64,000 nt of DNA, taken from Viscum album. Lineage: Eukaryota; Streptophyta; Magnoliopsida; Santalales; Viscaceae. Position numbers and translations under genes: made by a program. The stretch lies in the NCBI GenBank assembly GCA_963277665.1, contig OY728163.1:1902042644-1902106643 (forward strand). The letters run 5' to 3'. The notes beneath the pieces were generated by a model. The model was not told the DNA's origin. It did not search any database and saw only the letters and a program-made list of their open reading frames with translations. Shown here piece after piece: positions 48,979 to 60,912 of this stretch; the first letter of the stretch is position 1, and each line of letters starts with the position of its first letter.

Positions 48979-50900
48979 TATAACAAACCAACCCAGGTCA
49001 ACTAGACAAGCCATTGGAACTAGCCCATTACCTAATATTGGTAAAATATTGAAAAATTAATAATCCCTAATTAAAGAAAAACAAGACATAAAACCAAAGT
49101 AAAAAATATTAAATAGATGATTTACCTCAAAGACCTACACTCTAAGACAAAATAGGATAAACTTGAATGTATATCAAAATATCACATGAAAAATAGTCAC
49201 CTATAGACAAACCTGAAATGAAAGAAACCACAATAAGTGATGCCAACATGTTAAAAGAATCTCTACAATTTACCAAAATCCTAGAATAAAAAATATAAAA
49301 CGCCCAAAGTCACAAGTAGGGTGTGAGTAAAATATAATTATGATACCCTACATTTTTTATACATGTTCTAATACTAATAATGCAACAATTTTATCATTTA
49401 AAATAAAATCATTTTAGAAAAGAGTTTTCATAGCTATATCTCACTGTAAATCATTTTCCCTTTAGTTTTTATAAAACCTTATCATATTATCAGACTATAA
49501 ATAATTCTGGTACATGTAGTAAAATAGAAAATCATATCCATGCATCAATAGGTTCATATATTAATCAAATATCATATCATGTAAAGCTATGTGGTACAAA
49601 ATTATATAAAAACATGTGAGAAAAAATCTGTTACAAAACAATCATGTGATAAATAATCATAAATTAAAAATGTAAATGAATCATGTGGTTGGATAAATCC
49701 AATGGGTAAATGTGTACTAGAAAATATAATACCTAAGTAGAAATATTTTTTGTCGAATATAAATCAAGTCATTCCATTCGACATCACACATGTATACCAC
49801 CTAGTGGTGAAACAAGCACTAAGGCTTCCCATGCCTCTTTCCTAACACTACCATGGTTACCCATGATCTTTTTAAAAATTAATTATCAAACCCATGATAA
49901 TAATTCCATAAAACATTTTCTAAGGCAATCCAATCCACTGTTTAGTTTGAGATCCTAGTTCTAAATCAATAAAGTTCATTTTTAAAAAAATCCCATTTTC
50001 TTAAATAACAATTTTCCCAAAAAATAATTTTAAACCACACAGAACTTCTAATCAATGAATGATCCAAATGAATTTATCAATAATGATATGAAATTAATCA
50101 ATTTAACCCATTGTATAGAAGCACCTACCTAAAAATGGTAAAAACCTATCTTCCTTCATCAACAATGATAGGAAAACAAGAGAATGGTCATTAAAACATA
50201 ATGCATTCCAAGAAACTATAAAGTATTAATAGAAATCACTATCTGATCACATCCACATCCATAACAAAATATCCTACTAAAACGAAATAATAAATAGGAT
50301 TACAAACCTAGAGGTAAGAAACCCAACCACAACATTGATAAATTTCTAAACGAAATGATCCATAAGGGAAGGAGTCACCCAAAATATTCTTAGATTAGAT
50401 TTAGGATGAGATAGATTGGCTGTAAGTTGAATGAAAAAAATCCAACCGACCCCCATTCATAAAACCACCCCTTGCATGATTTACATGGTGTGTAATCCAA
50501 TTACACATCATAAAATTATTATGTCCCAAATATGTTAAAAAATATCTCTCTTTTTATTAAAAATATAATTTTTATGATTACATGATGTGAACCCTTTACA
50601 CATAGTGTAGACCACTCATACATTTTATTTAGTTCACAGATTTAGTCATGTAGAAATTACATGTTGTATACTTCCATTTCACATCATGTAATTTACCAGG
50701 GAACAGAAGAAAATACAAATTTATAAAAAAAATACCACAAATCCCTAAATTCACTATTATAGGTATCTTATAAATTCCTTTTTGACATTAATCAGACACC
50801 AATAAAAGGGTCCCAAAATTAAAGGTCAAAACATACTTGATAGAAAGGTAATGTATAATTATAATCTCCCTAACATAAACACTTTATTTCCCCATAAATC
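48979..50900 (-). repeat. Probable gypsy 3' LTR remnant
   Basis: The left end TATAACAAACCAACCCAGG resembles the LTR start at 19572. Farther on, GCACCTACCT near 50130 echoes GGGGACCTACCT in that LTR. A minus-strand gypsy pol end lies immediately to the right, so this is where its 3' LTR should be. A MITE-like element interrupts it at 50468-50701. Partner LTR not found. Confidence 0.4.
50468..50701. mobile_element. MITE-like inverted-repeat element
   Basis: About 234 bp with imperfect terminal inverted repeats. The left reads CCCCTTGCATGATTTACATG then GTGTGTAATCC; the right, reverse-complemented, reads CCCTGGTAAATTACATGATG then TGAAATGG. No coding capacity. A target duplication is not evident, so the superfamily (hAT or PIF/Harbinger type) is not assigned. 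Confidence 0.45.
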
Positions 50901-50929
50901 TTTAATGAAAATGGATTGATAAATTAAAA

Positions 50930-51270
50930 ATTCCATTTCTACCACATAAATGAATCTCACTCCCACATCTCATATCTATCTTGTATGGACTACCATAGTA
51001 CCAATACTAGTGGTCATTTTAACATTCATTTCTCTACCCTCGTGATCCATAACCTGAACTAGTGAGTAAACCGAACTAGTTTCAGGCTCATGATCTAGAT
51101 CATCCCATCTAATAAAATGGGATAGATCTTATATATACCTCCTCAACATAGAAAAATGAAACACATCATGGATAGATATCAAACCATATGGAAAGTCTAG
51201 CCAATAGTCCACCCCTAGTCATATATTTCATGACTCAACCCAATCAGGCTCTAGAAAAAACTACCCCAAG
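50930..51270 (-). pseudogene. Ty3/gypsy integrase C-terminal remnant
   Basis: Minus strand: ISIHDVFHFSMLRRYI (about 51178-51131), then LSHFI and WDDLDHEPE, then VMDHEGREMNV near 51050-51010. This matches the gypsy pol end (H-D-V-F-H-V-S-M-L-R-K-Y, P-S-H-V-I, then I-x-D-x-E-x-R). Stops are frequent. It is the same kind of fragment as 4969-4991 plus 23041-23300, but from a different element in the opposite orientation. Upstream pol domains to the right were not recognised. Confidence 0.7.
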
Positions 51271-52025
51271 CCCACATCAACAGGATAAGGGATAAATAAA
51301 AACATTGTAAGGAATAACTATTATGGGATGCCTTTTACGAGTGTACCAGTATGTATAAACCCGACCATATCTGCCAATAAATTTAAGTGAATAATAAAAT
51401 TTATGAAACATATAGAGAATAAAAAATTCATGTAAATATTTTAGGGAGTATAAGAGTATATAACTATAAACTAAAAATAAAAGTGAAAAAATATATGTCC
51501 AACTAGATAGATGTCCAAACATGAAAAATAAGAAAATTAAATCCTAAGAGTTCCCAGCTCTAAATCTCCCCGATCTGAAAAAATTATGTAGTCTAATTAG
51601 CCATGTATTTCTACGATCCACTTTAATCACCATGAAAATATCCTCTATCTTTATAAGACATGAAAAAAGTAGGAAAAATCCATATAGTGTTTATTATATA
51701 CATACCCAGTAGGAAACACTGAATGATGAAGGGGGAATAGTAAGTGACATGATAGGAATTAATTTCTCAACCCATGGAATAAGAGTAAAAAAAATACAAT
51801 GACATGAATTAATATATATATATGATCAACAAGATAATCCAAATTGGGAGAGAAAGGGGTCATCATTTTAATGACTAACATAGGAAAGAGTGTCATCAGT
51901 TCCAATAGGTCCATCAATGATACCTATCTTCTCATGGATATATCTATAGTGTCATCTAGGTCAAGTCCACCTCACCAATATAAAATAGTGTTGAAGGCAA
52001 AAATATATTGATAGAGGACACATTC
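51271..52025. other. No supported feature
   Basis: Should hold more of the minus-strand gypsy pol if the element were complete. Only vague resemblance could be found; the 81-residue frame at 51277-51522 is aromatic-rich and has no clear motif. Confidence 0.5.
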
Positions 52026-52029
52026 CACA

Positions 52030-52495
52030 GTACAAATGGAGGGTGCCACTCAAATGGTTAATAAAGGAACCATGACATATCTCGGTAGGAGGGTTCCACT
52101 ATAATAATTGATTTATGACACATGCATTGACACCACTTGAGGGTGCCACTCTGATAGAAGACAGATGGACCATGTCAGGTCCTGAAAGGATGGATTCACT
52201 CTTTTAGTCGATGAACCATGAAATCTCAACACAAGAGGGTTCCAATATGAAAGTCAATAGATGACTCATGCCCTACCCAATTGGATGGTTCTTCTATATT
52301 TTTTGATAAAAAATTCCCTCTCACAATAGGAAGGTTCTATTTGATGTGAGGGTAAAGGACACAATCCCGTACACCATAGGTAGGTGGTACATTTGTAAAT
52401 TGTAGAGGAAACATTCCCTATACCAACAAAATAATTCCTCTCTGGTGGTCGATGACACATTCCCTATCTAACAAGAGGGTACCAGTCTAATAGTC
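52030..52495. repeat. Degenerate minisatellite of roughly 52-60-bp units
   Basis: About eight units share GAGGGTGCCACTC or GAGGGTTCCA, then AATAGTCGATGA, then CCATG/ACATTCCC. Examples start near 52037, 52091, 52141, 52185, 52236, 52286 and 52470. Similar unit structure is known in some plant gypsy LTRs. The 64-residue frame at 52266-52460 lies within it and is not a gene. Confidence 0.6.
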
Positions 52496-53037
52496 CCTAG
52501 TGATACTACCTGAACAATTTCATCATCAAGTGTCACATAACAAATCTACATGCTCGGAACATCTCATATCGTATCTCAAAGGCCACTAACAAGGTGACCA
52601 TCACTTTATATATGAAAAAACACTCAGGATAGACTACTCATGGGATAAAATAAAACTCAAAAATAAATATATAAGAAAGCTATAAGTTTCCTAAAAATTA
52701 TGTATAGGTACATGGTGAGTCATGGGACCCACATGACATGTGGCCCCACCCTGATGCCTGGTCGTGTCCCTACTGGTACATGAATCACTCCCAATGTGGC
52801 TCTAGATAGTGTATAAGAGGACTAAATGGAGTGACGAATCCACATGTGGTCCTGTTCATGCTCATAACCATGTTTGTGTATTCATGCTTGTATATGTGTA
52901 CTCTGGTATATATGGTGTCCTCTCGCATGGGGTCTAGCAAGTGTCCTTAAGGCCATGTCCATGTTCCCAGCGATCTTCTAGTAAACAGTGTCTATTAATC
53001 CATGCCTATGTTTTTGTTATTCTAGAGTACATGTGAT
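52496..53037. other. Moderately GC-rich non-coding sequence
   Basis: Contains ACATGGTGAGTCATGGGACC and TGTGGCCCCACCCTG and repeated CATG/TGTGT stretches. Probably LTR or interior of the same dead gypsy element as 50930-51270. No gene seen. Confidence 0.4.
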
Positions 53038-54386
53038 TGTAGCGACCCAAAATTTTATCAATGGAATTTCCCCTCTAATGATTATGTCATAAAACACATT
53101 AATCACATTGAGAAACCAAAAATACATTATTATCATAAATGATATATTTCTCTTCAAAAGCCAATAACAATTCCAAATATTATAGCAGGACCACAAAAAA
53201 ATAATATATTAAGAATTAGACGATTTGGTTCTGATCGAACCACTAGAAAGACCGCACTCATGAAAAAAACTATATAAGTAAATTTTTTTTGTAATATTAT
53301 ATTCTAATTGAATATTAATATATATAAAATTGAGATAAAAGATAATTGAGTTAAGAATTTATGAAATAAGAGGTATTTAAATGAATTAAAGAACTAATAC
53401 CAATGGAATAGTAATAATACCACTGAAATAGTAATCTGGCCATTCAAAATAGTAATCTAGTAATCAGAATATTGACCTATCTTATGAGAGTAAAAATAAA
53501 TTTTATGTATTTTTATAAATGAAAATATGATATAATTATATGATGGTATAATTAAATTAATGTTGTTAAAATGATGCATTATGTGTTGGTATTTGTTTGA
53601 AATGTTAATATTTATTTACACTATTATAATAAATATAATGATTAATAAGAAAATTTATTTTGATAAAATGGATTCATAAATAAATATTTAATTGTATTAT
53701 AATTATAATATTATTTTATTTTTCCTAACATAAATTTTCAAAGTATCATAATACAAATTATAATATAAGAATATTTTTTTTTGAATAAATGATGATATTA
53801 TTTAAAAATTATGTTTTTCATATTTATAAAATTATTTTCATAAAATGAAGTCTATTTTTCAAATATACACGTTAATAGATGAAAAGGGTGAATTTTCTAG
53901 TTTTTTTCAAAAATACTAAATTTTTTAATGAAAAGTGAAATATGATAATATATATTATTTAACATTGTAATCCAAATACATGTTTCATTGCGTAATGCAT
54001 GATATAAGAACTCATTGGTTAAAAATATCCTGAATCACTTACTATATTTTGTCATAGGAATCAACACTCTTCGTATTATTAATAAAAAATAAATAAACAA
54101 TAGAATAAAAAAATTCAAAACACCCCTCTCTTCCAATATAAATACCATACCACATCACCCCTTCTTTATGCACATTATAAGCCTTGTAATAGGCCAATAT
54201 TTAACCCAATTCCCATCCAAAGCCTATTCCCAACATCCAATATCTTTTTGGTATCATAAAAATACAAAACCCCAGTTCCTTAAGGAGGCTCTCAAGGAGA
54301 TGATATTTAAGAGGAAAAATCCTCCTTCTTTTTTCTTTTAGTTTAGTTTATTTTTTTCTCTCCTCACCTTCAAGTACCAAAATGAC
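53038..54386. repeat. Possible solo or broken LTR
   Basis: Starts TGTAGCGACCCAAAATTTT, a typical plant gypsy LTR start, and could end AAAATGACA at 54386, giving about 1.35 kb. The interior is AT-rich with no coding frame. No second copy was found, so this is a suggestion only. Confidence 0.3.
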
Positions 54387-55378
54387 ATTTTAATGTCTTG
54401 ACCCATCTTACCATCAAACCGATAGCCAGGCCAGTCACCAAAAGGCCTCAAGCACATCTCCCCATATGCAAGAGCCTGCCGACTAGAATCGAGGGTCTAA
54501 GGAGGTGATAGTGGGGATATTTTACCCTCATATCATATTGTTCACAATAGTATAACAGTTGATAAAGAGATTGAAGTAGTGAATGTAGTAAACATATAAG
54601 AGAGTAGAATATGAATAGTTTGTTCAATATAATAAAAATATCCAACTCTATTTTATACAAAGATAATTTCATGACATGGTGATGATATATAATTGAAATT
54701 AGTAAACAATTCAACATGATTCAAAATATAATAAAATAATTGGAAAGAGATAGCAGAGTCCCATGAGAAATCCCCTTGAGCATCTCGAGCTCTATCTCAA
54801 AACATTAATCCTAACTATAGGTATAGGCAACACAACAATTGAACTAGGTCCTAAAAATATATGTTCTACTTAGGTACCAAGGGTACTCAAGTAAGGTGTG
54901 AGAAAAAATATCAGTTGGTCGGAACCCACCATTGTCTTACCCAAACTAGCCAGTGAATAGTAGTTAAATAGTATGAGGGTATATCGATGTAATAACATAA
55001 TTGAATAAATAAACAAAAAACCATCTTGGTTCTTACGGGACACCTAATGGAAATAACAACTTCAGCTCATTTCAAGAAAAATATTATGATTATTTCAACA
55101 ATGTATATATATATTAATAGTGTATATTATTTTATAATGAATAAAACACAAGTAATAAAGTAAATTGTTTTAAATTTATTCAATCATCCTTTATTTAACC
55201 TCAAATACCCCCAGGATCCCATAGAAACTTGTATCTCAATACCTTCCTTGGCCTGTGATGGAGTTTGAACCATTTCTCATATTCAACTCACAATCATCAT
55301 ATCACATCAGCTTCCATTAACCTTTTAATTCAATTCATATATGACTAATCATGCCAATATTCAAATGGTAATAAATGG

Positions 55379-55770
55379 GTGTAGAACATCATGTATAGAA
55401 CCTCATGAGTATTTGGAGCATCAACCCCTATCTCAAAACCCTATTATCCAACATAAATATATTAATATCATGGGTGTAGAACATTATTTCTAGAACATCA
55501 TGAGTATTTGGAGCATTAGTATCTGTCTCACTACCTATTTATCAGTCATACATATATATATCATGAGTGTGGAACGTCATGTCTAGCACCCCATGAGTAT
55601 TTGGAGCATCATTTCGTGCCTCAAAGGCTATTTATCAATCATATATATATATATATATCATAGGTGTAAAACGTCAAGTCTAGAACCCCGTGAGTATTTG
55701 GAGCATTGGTCCTTATCTCAAAACATGTTTATTAGTTATACATATATATATATATATAATATTAAAATTT
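55379..55770. repeat. Tandem repeat, about 95-bp units, in the LTR
   Basis: Four units starting near 55379, 55475, 55567 and 55664, each with GTGTAGAACATCATGTCTAG, then CATGAGTATTTGGAGCAT, and ending in a (TA)n tract. The partner LTR has only about two and a half units at 61904-62180. Confidence 0.8.
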
Positions 55771-56179
55771 AACATTACAAAACATCTTATGATTCCTAAT
55801 TCACATTACATAGACATGGTCACATATTCAGTTCAAAACCTAATAAATGGTCTCTCATGCATATCACATTCCAATTCCAATTTTGTTTAAACATTTCAAT
55901 TTATATAAGGTGATTTAGGATCATATATCAAAGGTTTGGACTAAAAAATCCTAGATATATCAGGTTTACCAAATTCATTTCAATTATCATAAGTTGTGCT
56001 TATTACATTTACCCAATGTGTAGTCCAACCATCCTAATCTGTTACCATTCATGTTTAACAATATACTCTAAGCCATTGAACAAAACATCCCATATGAATA
56101 TACACACTCATATAAACCATTCCAATCCATATGAAAATACCTTATCATATTAAAATTTGATATTTAAAAGAATCCATGA

Positions 56180-56440
56180 TTTTACCCACTCGTTTACCCT
56201 TTTTTCCTTCAAGTCATATAATAAGTATACCCACTCATTATCCATTACTTGCATCAAAGTTAATTAATCTCTTATAATTAATCTACCCATTCATTAATCC
56301 TAATTCACAACCCATGCTACCAATGATTATACCCAATTTCTGTTACAATTCATAGTCATGCCTAACACATGGGTATACCCACCCATTTGTTGACGCTAAC
56401 TCTAATTCATTTTATATGGGTTTACCCATCCATTAATCCA
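56180..56440. repeat. Short TACCCA-CATT repeats in the LTR
   Basis: TACCCACTCATT, CTACCCATTCATTAATCC, TACCCACCCATTTG and TTACCCATCCATTAATCC recur at intervals of about 50-60 bases; the same pattern occurs at about 62600-62850. Confidence 0.6.
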
Positions 56441-57883
56441 ATTCTATTTCAGTAGAGCCATTTAATTCAAGTGTGTCAACATGAGAAGAAATTGGTACGT
56501 CTCCTAAAAAATTAAACCATATTCCTTTATTTAATCATGCTTCCTCTAACAAGGAATGTGTAGAAAAACTACGTAACATCAAGCTAAAAAAATAAATAGT
56601 CTACTCACTATGCTTTCAGCTTGAAGGCAGTGCACCATCAATGGAGGGGTTTTGTTACCAATGCATGATTTTTTACACTAGAAAATCATTTAGAACAAAT
56701 ATGAATCTCAATCTAGAATTTTAGTCCAATTTATCAATGGTAATGAATAAAAAACTAATGCATATTTAAATTAAATGCAAGGTTGGGGACCCTACCTCTA
56801 ATATTTTCCAAGCGAATACTTTCTAACATAGATAGCCACTTGATCACACACATAAACATCCTTATATATATCCTTAAACATATTCATATGTTCCTCATAC
56901 TAGGAGGGAACATTAACATAGAATATATAAGTTTATATATATTGATACATGAGAATAAGAAAACATGCCATCAAAACAAATCGCAAAACCCTTCAAAAAT
57001 TCCATCGGGTCTCATAAACACAACTAGAACCTAAATTGGATAGTAAAAAAACATGAAATAAGAATAAAACCTCACTTCCAATGGAACATGCCACCAAAAA
57101 TAATCCAAAACACGTCACCTTTGGTGGAGAACACTGAAACACACCCTAAGGGATCCCAAGAGACAAGTATCACTCCATATTCAAGGAAGAAACCCCAAAA
57201 TTGGATTACCCTATTAACCCCAATGTTCAGTTCAATCCATACCAGGAAATTGGAAATCAAATCGTAGCTGGAAAAGGAAGGAGAAGAGGGAAAAAAGACC
57301 TACCTCACCGGATTGAAGCATAACGGTGAAGAAATGAGGTGAAATCGATGATCAATGAGGGATACTAGTAGAGAGGATCATGTGATGTAGGGTCTCAACT
57401 ATGGGGGTTAGTTGGACCTACTAGAGATCACGACCAGGAAGGAAATTCATCTAGGGAGAGGGAGAGGGAGGTGAGTCAATGTCACCAAGGGTTACATGGA
57501 GAAGGTCACATGCAATATGAGGAGGGGGTGTTGGAACTCGCCTGATGTAGGTAAGGGGGGGGATAAGGTCTCCCTAATGTTTTCTAAAAGCCTAAATAAA
57601 GAATAGAAAAAATTATTATTATGATAATAATAACAATTTTACAATTAATATTATCATTTATTAATTCAATTATTTATTATTTCAATTATATATTTAATCT
57701 CATTTAAATAATTTTTTTAACATTTAAATTAATTAATTTCAGTTTATTTTAAAAAACAAATCTCATTGTTCTAGCTCTTGCAATAAAGATCTAAATCTAG
57801 GTTTTTAAAAAATCCCTCCCCTTAATTGCAAAAAAATATCAGAAACCCTGAAAAACACTCAGTCCAAAACACGTGTTTCTACA

Positions 57884-60800
57884 ATCTACCCACTGTAATA
57901 CACCTCTTTCCCGAGAATCCTTAAAATTATACAGAAACATCACCTAACCTACCTAGGTAATGAAGTCTTATAAGAATTAATGTGTTTAATTTTCAAAAAC
58001 CAATCTCATCCTTGACCATTTTACAAGGCCAAGGGCTTATGCCTGTAAAACTTGAGCTAAAGATCAAAATCAAACCCAAAAACCAACAAAACGTTTAACC
58101 AATACCACACAACTAGAGACACGATCTCATCATCATATCTTTATTTATCTACCTGATGGTTCTTTCCACATTCAGTGTTATCTTATAACATCCAATTCAA
58201 AAACATGATTCTTCCACCATCAGAATTGCCAAAGTGGGCATGTTATAAGTTCCCTAGCGATTATTCTCACATTACTACATTAATTAGAGATATTGATTTC
58301 ATCCAAGGCCATAATAGGGACCTCATCAAAAGAATGGATGAATCTTAATTGTCCAACAACAACTGTTTGCACATGATTTCCACAAAATACATCATCAATC
58401 AATAAAACAATCTCTCCATTAAAACAACGATATGCCTTTAAAATGATTCCATAACCAACGATATAACATAAAAAAATGGAACCAACCATGACACATTAGG
58501 CTAACCATAAACAAAGATTCCTAGCATAGATTGCAGACACATCCGAAATAGAACTGAAAATCCTTCCTCTCCAAGGAATTCATCTACTAACACAAGAACT
58601 TACACTGAATTCTTTACTCGACTTCTAGAAACATTCCCAGAACAAGACATCACTAGTCTTTTTTAAATCCATCATTCCTGACCATGAATATACAAATAAC
58701 CCAAAGAAAAAAGCACCCCACATATAAAGATAGTAGAAATACTATTCTCATTCAAAAGAGAACACTATGAGTAAACCTAGGACACCAAGAGAGTTAGTCG
58801 AACCACTACTTGTTGACTCTATACAACTGCATGGATTCGCCTTATGGTGTATCATCAACCAAAATCTGAAGCCTTTACCACCTGATGCATTAATGTTAAT
58901 TCAATACTTACCACTCAAACTCTTACAAAGCTAACAGATTTTATCAAGGGTTTATCATACCGCCACCCTTAATGAGGTCATTCTTCCAACCAAGAACTGA
59001 CACGTAGACCAAAACTAATGTGATGCTACCCCCCTTAAGAGAGACCATGGCGTTGAAAGAAAAGACCAGTCACTCACAATATTTCTAGCTATGAAACACA
59101 TTAAATGAATATGTGATGTTTTGTGAACCATTATCACCACCTCATTACAGACAAACATATGTTCATAAAATCAATGGCAGTTTATCTCATACAACCATAA
59201 CTCATATGATGACATATCGATTCATCCTTTACTAAAGAAAAGAGAGGTTCACACGGCCTCTTAAGTATCTAACCACGCCCATGGAATGTCTAACCTACTG
59301 AACCGATGATTCCTCAATTCTTGTTCCCATATCAAGGGTCTAGATACTATGACCAACCGTCCAAATATGGGTGTATTTTAAAAACCTAAAAGTACTTCTA
59401 CAGAAAATGACACCCAAATGACACAAATGTCAAAAGGCTCATAGTGAAAGCAAGGCAAATCAATATCTAAAGGTGATAATTATGAAGGACTATCCCCTTA
59501 TAGAGAATAGGTATCAACCCTATACATAAGTCAGACAAAACAGATTCACTGGGCTCATGATCCTATTTTCATATAATCCATTTATAAAAAGAAAGAGCCT
59601 ATGGATGATTACTCACGTTGCTGTTCCAAGTCATACCACATGAAACATTTAAAATTACCCTTCCACTACTATTTAAACAAAGAAAACTACATCAGGTGCA
59701 AATTTATAGACATTTCATTAATTAATTTTGACCTTCAAACATTAAAAATAATTTTAACAACCCACATGTAACATTTCACAACAAGTCACGTTGTTTTTAA
59801 TCAACGACCCAAGTGAAAAATAAAATCTTTATCAAAATTCCTCATTAAAAATTTAACATTTAGTAAAAATCCATGCTAATATGAAATTTACTATCTAAAT
59901 TTCTTTTAACTAAAAGGAGACCTCTGATGGTCCCATTTATTCAACCTGAACTCTTCAAAAACCATCCCCAAAACAATTCATTTCATAAAAACTTGCCCCA
60001 ACTAACCTACATGGGTCACATTTATTGTTATGAATGTTAAACAACAAATCATGTTTAAAAAATAGTATCATTCACATTTAGTAACATTTATAAATATACC
60101 ATGGTTATACAATGTCTTGGTCACATGGGTGGCCATCTACTAATCCATAATACTCCCATACACCTTACGGTTGGTATTTGGATCCCATTAATCGAAAGCA
60201 TTCCATTTTAACATTTAAATGTTGGATCCAATTTTCATTTCAACAATGCATATAAACATTTATATAAAGGTAAAAAAAAATTCTGTTTATATGGGTTATC
60301 GTTTTCAAAATCATGAGGCATCCATACACCTTATGATTGAAAATTGGCCCCGAATTAAACCACAACATACAATTTTAGCACATGAAACCATTTTAGATAT
60401 AAAAAACATTCTATAACAAGCACACATGCATGGAATATTTCATCTAACCATGTTACACCACATGAAGGACATTCTGAATAAGAGGCCATGCTAACAAATT
60501 TCCTCAATAGGTACAAAATAAGCATAGAATTCAAGTCCCTCAATCATATCTGCAGGAAATCTATGAATACAGCTACATGGGATGGCATATGCATGACATG
60601 TGATTCCCTTTGTACTTATTATAATGCATGATATGTTCCATCCTTACATTAATAGGCGAAGGGTAAAATACCTAATCTATATAAATCCATAAACAATAGA
60701 ATTTACACCAATCAGTCAAGGTGAAATCATTTAAATTGTAATATTGAAAAGCATGATCATCAATTCCGAGCCTTTGACACTTAGTAATTTCCCATATGTT

Positions 60801-60897
60801 GGTTGATAATTCCCAAGAATTGCTATTAACGAAGGAAAAAAACATTCTTATTCTCCTATCTACCAACCCAAAATTGTATGAAAAAGGAAATTTTTTC
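57884..60897 (-). other. Interior of the second LTR element, no coding domain recognised
   Basis: On the minus strand TACAGTGGGTAGAT beside the LTR end at 57883 is a likely polypurine tract. The remaining 3 kb show no gag or pol motif in any frame. Open frames at 58280-58489, 60219-60416 and 60355-60543 lack recognisable features. Either a non-autonomous element or one decayed beyond recognition. Confidence 0.5.
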
Positions 60898-60909
60898 CCT
60901 TTGTTTCCA
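60898..60909 (-). other. Primer-binding site of the second LTR element (degenerate)
   Basis: Minus strand TGGAAACAAAGG, 8 of 12 matches to the iMet site, three bases (AAG on the minus strand) from the LTR end at 60913. The spacing matches that of the outer gypsy element. Confidence 0.5.
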
Positions 60910-60912
60910 CTT

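Larger units (their letters stand above)
54389..57883 (-). repeat. 3' LTR of second large LTR element
   Basis: 54389 to about 56640 is collinear with 60913-63065 (landmarks CGCCTCAAGCACAT/GGCCTCAAGCACAT, ATGATAGTGGGGAT/ATTGTGGGGAGA, ACTTCAGCTCAT, CATGAGTATTTGGAGCAT, TTAGCTTGAAG). The right end CGTGTTTCTACA at 57883 is inferred from a polypurine-like tract beyond it. Frames at 54448-54717, 55690-55890 and 56783-57260 are not supported as genes. Confidence 0.7.

Noticed and set aside
54448..54717. Minus-strand frame resembling 60856-61170
   Set aside because: Similarity is due to the shared LTR sequence, not a conserved protein; the frame is not kept along the full repeat.
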